Positions 8,000 through 12,935 of a DNA stretch of 12,935 nt are shown here, piece after piece. Both the position numbers and the translations under genes were made by a program. The stretch is from Methanobacteriota archaeon (GTDB taxonomy: Archaea; Halobacteriota; Halobacteria; Halobacteriales; Halalkalicoccaceae): contig JADFQH010000050.1 of assembly GCA_022561895.1 (NCBI GenBank), positions 1-12,935 of the forward strand, given 5' to 3'. How positions within the stretch are numbered: position 1 is the stretch's first letter; each line of letters begins with the position of its first letter. The notes under the pieces were generated by a model, which saw nothing but the letters and a program-made list of their open reading frames with translations, did no database searches and was not told the origin of the DNA.

Positions 8000-9421
8000 C
8001 TACTTTACGTCCTCCGCCCGATCCGCCATCGACATCTTTTCTGTTCCGAGCGCCGTCTCGCGGAGATCGTCCTCGATCTCCTCCAAGGTTCGCCCGTTCG
8101 TTTCGGGCACGAAGTACTGCGAGAAGACGATCGCCCCCGCGGTCAACAGGGCGAACAGCCAGAACGTGAAGGCGGGGCCGATCAGGTCGAAGAGCTGTGG
8201 AAACAGCTGGGCGACCGCGAGGTTCGCGAGCCAGTTCACAACTGTGGCGACGCCCATCGCCGTTCCGCGGACGTTGAGCGGGTAGATCTCGGCGATGAGC
8301 AGCCAGAAAACGGGCCCGAGTCCGATGGCGAAGAAGGCGACGTAAAGCATGAGACTGCCCGTCGCGAGGTAGCCGAGCGCGCCGCCCAGTCCGGGGAGGT
8401 AGAAGACGCCGCCGAGTACCAGCAGCATCCCGAACATACCAACGAGTCCGCCGATCAACAGCGGACGGCGTCCCACGCGATCCAGCAGTAGGATGGCGAC
8501 TACGGTCATGACGACGTTGATGACGCCGATTCCAACGGTTGCGAGGATCGAGGCGACGTCACCGAAGCCGGTCGATTCGAGGATGGTCGGCGCGTAGTAG
8601 ATAACAGTGTTGATGCCGGTGATCTGCTGGAATATCGCCAGTCCGATCCCGACAACCAAGGCAGGACGGATCCACGGTTTGAACACCTCGCCGAGATCGT
8701 TCTCCTCGACTTCGGCCATTCGTTTCATCTCGCCGATCTCCTCGTCGAGACCCGCCTCCTCGCGGATCCGCGAGAGGGTCGAGCGCGCCTCGCTCTCCCG
8801 ACCCTGCTCGACGAGCCAGCGGGGACTCTCGGGCATGAAGATCATACCTACTAAGAGGATCGTGGCGGGGATCATCCCCGCACCGAGCATTAGTCGCCAC
8901 GCTCCCTGACTCGCAAGCGCGTAGTTCACGACGTAGGAGACGAGGATCCCGCTTGTAATCGCGAGCTGGTTGAACGAGACGAGCGAGCCGCGGATGTCGG
9001 GCGGGGCGATTTCGGAGATGTAGAGGGGGCCGACGATCGAGGCGAAGCCGATCGCCACGCCGTTGAGCATTCGAGTGGCGATCAGCCACTCGACGGTCGG
9101 CGCGACCGCCATCCCGAACGAACCGACGAAGAAGATGCTCGCGCCGAGGATAATGAGTCGGCGACGGCCGATGCGATCGGCGAGCCGGCCGCCGACCGCC
9201 GCCCCCGCGGCCGCTCCGATCAGCGTACCGCTGACGACTAGTCCTTCGAGAAATGCCGAATCTTCGAGCGCGGGAAACGTCTCGCCGATATACAGGAGCG
9301 CCCCCGAGATAACCCCCGTATCGAACCCGAACAACAGCCCGTTTAACGCGGCCAGCGCAGCAGTGATGACGACGAACCGACTGTGATCACCACCGAGCTC
9401 CGCCCCATCTCGTACACTCAT
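8000..9421 (-). CDS. Sugar porter family MFS transporter
   Basis: A 473-residue, 12-helix member of the sugar porter family (XylE/GLUT-like), full length. Diagnostic motifs are all present: GGRLADRIGRRR (residues 77-88), PESPRWLV (197-204), QQITGINTVIYYAPTI (265-280), DRVGRRP (314-320) and the C-terminal PETNGRTLEEIE. The family imports hexoses or pentoses, usually with protons, across the cytoplasmic membrane; the exact sugar cannot be read from the sequence. The ATG at 9421 places the first helix about 17 residues in, as expected. Upstream is a 135-bp divergent region with a perfect 13-bp palindrome, which suggests regulated expression. No sugar kinase or dehydrogenase is adjacent. Confidence 0.95.
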   Translation of the reverse strand: MSVRDGAELGGDHSRFVVITAALAALNGLLFGFDTGVISGALLYIGETFPALEDSAFLEGLVVSGTLIGAAAGAAVGGRLADRIGRRRLIILGASIFFVGSFGMAVAPTVEWLIATRMLNGVAIGFASIVGPLYISEIAPPDIRGSLVSFNQLAITSGILVSYVVNYALASQGAWRLMLGAGMIPATILLVGMIFMPESPRWLVEQGRESEARSTLSRIREEAGLDEEIGEMKRMAEVEENDLGEVFKPWIRPALVVGIGLAIFQQITGINTVIYYAPTILESTGFGDVASILATVGIGVINVVMTVVAILLLDRVGRRPLLIGGLVGMFGMLLVLGGVFYLPGLGGALGYLATGSLMLYVAFFAIGLGPVFWLLIAEIYPLNVRGTAMGVATVVNWLANLAVAQLFPQLFDLIGPAFTFWLFALLTAGAIVFSQYFVPETNGRTLEEIEDDLRETALGTEKMSMADRAEDVK

Positions 9422-9455
9422 TATCGATCGTTTTCGAGAGTTCGGCCCACACCGT

Positions 9456-9488
9456 TACAAACATCTCGATTTATCTACAATGATTGTA
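9456..9488. promoter_or_regulatory. Operator-like palindrome in divergent promoter region
   Basis: TACAATGATTGTA (9476-9488) is a perfect 13-bp palindrome about a central G. A further TACAA half-site at 9456-9460 lies exactly 20 bp before the TACAA of the palindrome, about two helical turns. TATA-like stretches for the minus strand (GATAAAT, around 9469-9475, and TTTGTAAC, around 9454-9461) lie among these elements. The site is therefore well placed to control the sugar porter and perhaps the hydrolase. The binding protein is unknown. Confidence 0.5.
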
Positions 9489-9556
9489 AATTTGGATCAT
9501 CGTTCGTGCTGAGCGCGACCGCGGGGCTTACCACCGACCGGCGGATAACAGAAGTA

Positions 9557-10342
9557 ATGACGACCGTCCGGCGCGATAGCGTTTCGCTCTACTACGAGAG
9601 TAAGGGTGAGGGCGAGACGGTTGCGTTCCTCGGTGATATCGGCCTCGGCGCGTGGCAGTGGGGCTGGCAGCACGCCGCGCTCGCCGGCCCCTACGAAGCC
9701 CTCGTCCCCGACATGCGGGGGACGGGCCGGTCTGACGCTTCTTCTAATTCCTACTCGGTCGAGAATCTGAGTTCCGACCTGGAAGCGATCTTCGCCGAGC
9801 ACGGTTCCCGGCGGGTCCATCTCGTGGGCGCGGGACTGGGCGGGATGGTCGCGCTCGCGTACGCCCGCGAGTACGGGCGCGCGAGAAGTCTCACCCTGAT
9901 CGGGACGAGCCCCGGCGGGCCGCGTGCCCGGCTTCCCGCCGCCCCGCGCGAGCGGCTGTTCGCGCCGCCGGACGATCGCGACGCACTCCGCGAGTCGCTC
10001 TCGGGACTCTTCTCCGAGGAGTTCATCGATAAGCAGCCCGAGGTGTGCGAGGGGATCGCCAAGTGGCGGGCAGCGGGCGACGCCGGTCGGAAGGGGTGGG
10101 AGGCACAGAACGCCGCCTTCGAAGGATTCGACGCAAGCGACTGGCTGTATGAGATCACGACTCCGGCGCTCGTTCTCCACGGCAAAGACGACGAGGTCGT
10201 TCCAGTCGAGAACGGCCGAACGCTTGCCGAAGGTCTGCCGAAAGTTGATCTCGAAGTCTATGAGGACGCCGGTCACGGTGTCTGGATCGAGCGTTCCAGA
10301 CCTGTCAACGACCGGATTTTGGAGTTTCTCGATGAATGCTGA
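9557..10342 (+). CDS. Alpha/beta-hydrolase-fold protein lacking the nucleophile serine
   Basis: A 261-residue soluble protein of the alpha/beta hydrolase superfamily. Seen in order: a LGDIGLGAW loop where the oxyanion HG normally lies (25-33), the MRGTGRSD motif after strand 4 (53-60), the nucleophile elbow, the acid-loop GKDDEVVP (209-216) and the DAGH histidine (H240). The elbow reads VGAGLGG (90-96). The usual GxSxGG serine is Gly93, encoded GGA at 9833-9835, so ordinary serine-hydrolase chemistry is not expected. It may use another residue, bind without catalysis, or be decayed, though the frame is intact and the rest well kept. The ATG at 9557 is chosen because homology begins at once. 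The upstream open frame to 9383 overlaps the divergent porter gene. The substrate is unknown. Confidence 0.88.
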   Translation: MTTVRRDSVSLYYESKGEGETVAFLGDIGLGAWQWGWQHAALAGPYEALVPDMRGTGRSDASSNSYSVENLSSDLEAIFAEHGSRRVHLVGAGLGGMVALAYAREYGRARSLTLIGTSPGGPRARLPAAPRERLFAPPDDRDALRESLSGLFSEEFIDKQPEVCEGIAKWRAAGDAGRKGWEAQNAAFEGFDASDWLYEITTPALVLHGKDDEVVPVENGRTLAEGLPKVDLEVYEDAGHGVWIERSRPVNDRILEFLDEC

Positions 10343-10481
10343 ATAGGGTGATAGTGACTGGGCCGTAGATGTACATGTAATTGCTAGGTTACTAATGGAA
10401 ATTATCATCACAATAACAATATGTGCCCCTCGTTCTGTTTGTTGCGCTCGTCGGATGGGCGCTATGCTATGTGAATAGGTC
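10343..10481. other. AT-rich intergenic segment with small palindromes
   Basis: The first part of this gap (about 10345-10425) is visibly AT-richer than the surrounding coding DNA. It contains the perfect 8-bp palindrome ATGTACAT (10369-10376). I see no convincing small gene, RNA gene or terminator. It marks the change from core-like genes to the regulator/transporter region. Confidence 0.4.
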
Positions 10482-10487
10482 TATTTG
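10482..10487 (+). promoter_or_regulatory. TATA-like box of winged-helix regulator gene
   Basis: TATTTG lies about 25 nt before the ATG at 10509, as expected for a leaderless start. It is flanked by inverted elements ATAGGT (10475-10480) and ACCTAT (10505-10510), and GTAG (10487-10490) and CTAC (10503-10506). These could be an autoregulatory operator covering box and start codon. The repeats are short and imperfectly nested. Confidence 0.35.
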
Positions 10488-10508
10488 TAGGCAGGAACAC
10501 GTCTACCT

Positions 10509-11378
10509 ATGGCTGAAGCGACCGAGCATGACGAAAACGAACACATCTCTCCTGAGGCTGCCTTCTCGCTTCTCGGCAACGAGACACGGATCGGTATCAT
10601 TCGGGCACTCTGGCAGGCTGACGCCCATCAGGTATCGTTCTCGAAGCTTCGGGACCACGCCGACGTGGCCGACAGCGGCCAGTTCAACTACCACCTCGGC
10701 AGGCTCGTCGGAACGTTCGTCAAGCGCAAAGAAGGAATGTACGAACTCACCTACGCCGGACGGAGAATTATTGGCGCGATCCTCGATGGAACGTATACGA
10801 AACGTACTGAGATCGACCCGTTCGGCATCGGCGCGTCGTGTTTCGCCTGCGGGTCCTCGCTCGAAGCGAGCTACGAAGGCGACCGGTTCGTCGTTCGGTG
10901 TCAAGACTGCGAGGAAACGTTCCTGCGGTTCGCGTTTCCGCCGGGCGTACTCGAAGGCCGAGACCACGACGAACTCGCTGAAACGGCTGGCTACTGGATG
11001 CGGGCACAGCTCTCGTTTACGGTAAACGGTATCTGCCCGAACTGTGCGGGGGTCATCTCACATTCGATAACCACGGAGCCCGAACATCACGATCACGAGG
11101 TCGGACTCGAATACGACTGTGAACGGTGCAAGCATCACGCCACTTCCACGGTAGCGTTGCACCTCAGCTACCACCCCGCAGTCATCGCGTTTCATGACGA
11201 CCACGGCATCGATCTCGGTGAAGAACTCTGGGACAGCTACCTCTGGAGCGATGACGAACACACGACGGTTCTATCAGCGGACCCGTGGAGAATCAGTCTC
11301 ACAATCATGCTTGCGGACGAGGCACTCGAACTGGTCGTCGACGAGGACCTGAACGTCGTTGAGCGACACCGAACGTGA
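10509..11378 (+). CDS. ArsR-like winged-helix regulator with zinc-ribbon C-terminal domain
   Basis: A 289-residue soluble protein. Residues about 12-95 form a winged helix-turn-helix of the ArsR-like type common in haloarchaea: the LLGNETRIGIIRALW first helix, a SFSKLRDHADVADSGQFNYHLGRL recognition region spanning about 47-70, and a wing ending ELTYAGRRII. The C-terminal half carries two CxxC pairs in each of two clusters, C111/C114 with C131/C134 and C176/C179 with C204/C207, resembling zinc ribbons. A His-rich stretch (HHDH, 193-196) lies between the second pairs. Such proteins are presumed DNA-binding regulators; the ligand sensed is unknown. The efflux-type MFS gene 104 bp downstream on the same strand is a likely target. 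The start is supported by the TATA-like box about 25 nt upstream. Confidence 0.82.
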   Translation: MAEATEHDENEHISPEAAFSLLGNETRIGIIRALWQADAHQVSFSKLRDHADVADSGQFNYHLGRLVGTFVKRKEGMYELTYAGRRIIGAILDGTYTKRTEIDPFGIGASCFACGSSLEASYEGDRFVVRCQDCEETFLRFAFPPGVLEGRDHDELAETAGYWMRAQLSFTVNGICPNCAGVISHSITTEPEHHDHEVGLEYDCERCKHHATSTVALHLSYHPAVIAFHDDHGIDLGEELWDSYLWSDDEHTTVLSADPWRISLTIMLADEALELVVDEDLNVVERHRT

Positions 11379-11415
11379 TTCTCTGACGTGATCTACGGAG
11401 AACAGAAACTGACTT

Positions 11416-11458
11416 CGGCTAGCCGGTTTACAGAACTGAAATTCTGCTAATAATTATC
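11416..11458 (+). promoter_or_regulatory. Promoter of truncated MFS gene with candidate operators
   Basis: The AT-rich run TAATAATTATC (11448-11458) lies 25-35 nt before the ATG at 11483 and is the best TATA box in the window. Just upstream are an inverted repeat CAGAA-N6-TTCTG (11431-11446) and a perfect palindrome CGGCTAGCCG (11416-11425). The gene thus has its own promoter and need not depend on readthrough from the regulator gene. The repeats are candidate sites for the adjacent regulator, which is inference. Confidence 0.5.
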
Positions 11459-11482
11459 TCGAACTGTCCTGTTCTCGTTGGC

Positions 11483-12601
11483 ATGGGCTGGTTACGTCGA
11501 AACCTCAATAGTACGGGTTTCGGTGGTCTCGTGAGAAACACGACGTTCTTGCGATTGTTCTCCGGGCGGGTCGTTACGGATATCGGTGACACCCTCTATC
11601 TCGTCGGGGCGATGTGGCTCATATGGGAACTCACAGGTTCATCGTTCTATACGGGCCTTGCCGCGGCACTCTTACGTTTGCCGGGCGTTTTTAGTGTTTT
11701 TATCGGCCCGTTCGTAGACCGATGGCAGTTGCGCCGGATACTCCTGAGTACACAGATCATCAACGCTGTCGGTGTGCTGGTCGTGCCTCTCGCCGCTGCA
11801 ACGGGTCACCTCTCTGTATGGCTGATTCTGCTACTCATACCGACACTACAGTTCGTCAACAGCTTTGTCTATCCCGCACAGCACGCCGCGCTTCCCCGAA
11901 TTGTCGAAGAAAACCGACTCACTCGGGCGAATTCGCTGTTTGCGACATCCATCCGAACGGTCGATATGGTGGCCGACGCCGTCGCTGGAGTACTCATCGC
12001 AGTCGTCGGCGCGGTTGCACTTTTCGTCGTCAACTCGGTCACGTTTGCTCTTGCGGCTGTCCTGTTCGTCGGCGTTACCGTTCCGAAGGCGGTGAACCGC
12101 AAGGGAAATGGCAATACCGAAATCGGGGAACGAAACAGTAACGACGCGGCTACTGAGGGCTATATCGCTGAACTTTCTGAAGGTGTCGAGTACCTACGCG
12201 GCTCGGCCCTCACAGTACTGCTGTTCGGGATCATGGTGAGTAATTTCGCAGCTGTCGCACTGACCGCGGTTTTTCCGGCGTTCGCCGATTCGCTCGGCGG
12301 TCCCGCAGTGTATGGTCTGCTGTTGGCGGCAACGGCTGCGGGGAGCCTCGTCGGAGCAGCTGGTGCGTTTCTCGTCGAGGAGTATCCCATCGGCTGGGTG
12401 GCGATCGTCTCGCACTTCGTTTCCGGCTCAGTCCTACTTGCGGCGGTCGCCGTTCCCGGTGTCCGGGCGACCGCGGTGCTGTTGTTCGCCTCCACAGTTC
12501 CCACTAGCACGTTTGCGGTGTTGTTTTTCTCGATGGTTCAGTCCGCCGTTGACGAGCAGATTGGGAAAACGATCGATCAGCAGGGCCGACCAGATCCATG
12601 A
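11483..12601 (+). CDS. MFS efflux-type transporter, C-terminally truncated
   Basis: A 372-residue membrane protein of the MFS_3-like (enterobactin-exporter/multidrug) group. About ten hydrophobic helices are visible, with motif-A-like GPFVDRWQLRR (75-85) and the family's YPAQHAALPRIV segment after helix 4. Relatives normally run to about 410-430 residues and 12 helices. Here the family-like sequence stops at SMVQSAVDEQ (to residue 359). It is followed by 13 unrelated hydrophilic residues and TGA, so helices 11 and 12 are missing. The two other frames after the break do not restore a membrane helix. The stop overlaps the ATG of the next gene (ATGA). It may be a pseudogene made by recombination or a shortened transporter. 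It lies 104 bp after a winged-helix regulator, suggesting regulated export of an unknown compound. Confidence 0.85.
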   Translation: MGWLRRNLNSTGFGGLVRNTTFLRLFSGRVVTDIGDTLYLVGAMWLIWELTGSSFYTGLAAALLRLPGVFSVFIGPFVDRWQLRRILLSTQIINAVGVLVVPLAAATGHLSVWLILLLIPTLQFVNSFVYPAQHAALPRIVEENRLTRANSLFATSIRTVDMVADAVAGVLIAVVGAVALFVVNSVTFALAAVLFVGVTVPKAVNRKGNGNTEIGERNSNDAATEGYIAELSEGVEYLRGSALTVLLFGIMVSNFAAVALTAVFPAFADSLGGPAVYGLLLAATAAGSLVGAAGAFLVEEYPIGWVAIVSHFVSGSVLLAAVAVPGVRATAVLLFASTVPTSTFAVLFFSMVQSAVDEQIGKTIDQQGRPDP

Positions 12602-12935
12602 AAGTTCCGACACCAACCGTCGATGCCATCTTCTTCGATTTCGACGGCGTGATCCTCGATTCAGTAGAGCTCAAGGAGATCGTCTTTCGCAACATCATCT
12701 GCCGGCACGCCCCCGAGCAGGTCGAGAGGATCATGCAGTATTACTGGAAGAACGGTGGTATCTCGCGGCTGGTAAAATTTCGTTGGATCTGGCAGAACAT
12801 CCTCGGCCGCTCACTCGACGATGCGGGGCTCGAAACACTTGACCAGGAGTTCAGCCACAGCGTCTACGACTTGATGCTCGGATGTGATTTCGTCCCCGGG
12901 GCCGAGCAATTCCTGATCGTGCATCATACCAGGTG
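12598..12935 (+). CDS. HAD-superfamily phosphatase (3' end cut by window)
   Basis: The frame is open to the window end, giving 112 residues. HAD motif I is clear: FFDFDGVILDS (12-22), with D14 as nucleophile and D16 as acid/base. A helical cap follows, with a YYWKNGGISRLVKFRW stretch. That stretch, from my memory of the family, marks HAD-IA hydrolases found in surface-polysaccharide and nucleotide-sugar gene clusters. The later motifs II-IV lie beyond the window. It is expected to dephosphorylate a small phosphorylated metabolite in the cytoplasm; the substrate is unknown. The ATG at 12598 overlaps the stop of the truncated MFS gene by 4 bp. No separate promoter or Shine-Dalgarno sequence is visible, so it may now depend on the transporter's promoter. 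Confidence 0.85.
   Translation, partial: MKVPTPTVDAIFFDFDGVILDSVELKEIVFRNIICRHAPEQVERIMQYYWKNGGISRLVKFRWIWQNILGRSLDDAGLETLDQEFSHSVYDLMLGCDFVPGAEQFLIVHHTR

Noticed and set aside
9383..9556. Upstream extension of the hydrolase gene to 9383
   Set aside because: It would run through the divergent promoter region and into the sugar porter gene; homology begins right after the ATG at 9557.
9497..10411. Minus-strand open frame (304 codons) opposite the alpha/beta hydrolase
   Set aside because: The plus-strand frame has clear hydrolase-fold motifs; the minus-strand product is an arginine-rich shadow with no recognisable domain.
12560..12601. Sequencing frameshift as the cause of the short MFS protein
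   Set aside because: Neither alternative frame after 12560 encodes a membrane helix or the expected family sequence, and a HAD gene starts within 40 bp, so the C-terminal coding DNA is really absent.
1..12935. CRISPR array, insertion sequence, toxin-antitoxin pair or known defence system
   Set aside because: No regularly spaced repeats, transposase, terminal inverted repeats or defence-family motifs were seen on either strand.

Overview
The window looks like part of a chromosome of a halophilic archaeon (class Halobacteria). The signs are strongly acidic, GC-rich coding sequence, an archaeal clamp-loader small subunit, an archaeal-type alanyl-tRNA synthetase with an N-terminal zinc site, a HalOD1 domain protein known only from haloarchaea, and TATA-like boxes 25-30 nt before start codons, as expected for leaderless transcripts. 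I cannot name the genus. Ten protein genes are visible; the first and last are cut by the window edges. I see no rRNA, tRNA, CRISPR array, insertion sequence or plasmid/phage gene.

Layout. 1-714 (+) is the C-terminal part of a DapA/KDG-aldolase family lyase. It meets head-on, with a 4-bp stop overlap, a GntP-family sugar-acid permease (711-2090, -). The pair suggests sugar-acid catabolism. A compact divergent promoter region (2091-2235) then leads to rfcS (2236-3225, +), which ends 7 bp from a convergent MFS transporter (3233-4588, -). Another divergent gap leads to alaS (4778-7543, +). A small stand-alone HalOD1 protein follows (7655-7999, +). It abuts, stop codon to stop codon, a canonical sugar-porter MFS protein (8000-9421, -). 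A third divergent region (9422-9556) carries a 13-bp palindrome and separates the sugar porter from an alpha/beta-hydrolase-fold protein (9557-10342, +) whose nucleophile serine is replaced by glycine.

From about 10343 the intergenic DNA becomes noticeably AT-richer and the content more accessory. It holds a winged-helix regulator with two zinc-ribbon-like CxxC pairs (10509-11378, +), then an efflux-type MFS transporter (11483-12601, +) that lacks its last two membrane helices. The transporter's stop codon overlaps the start of a HAD-family phosphatase (12598 onward, +) of a type often found near surface-polysaccharide genes. This looks like a recombination junction.

How the parts fit: rfcS and alaS are housekeeping genes (replication, translation). 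The aldolase with GntP, and the sugar porter with its operator-like palindrome, point to carbohydrate uptake and breakdown. The regulator and truncated transporter look like a one-component sensor/efflux pair, possibly decayed. I did not find a clearly novel multi-gene system. The best leads are the truncated transporter junction, the hydrolase without its nucleophile, and several operator-like palindromes at divergent promoters.
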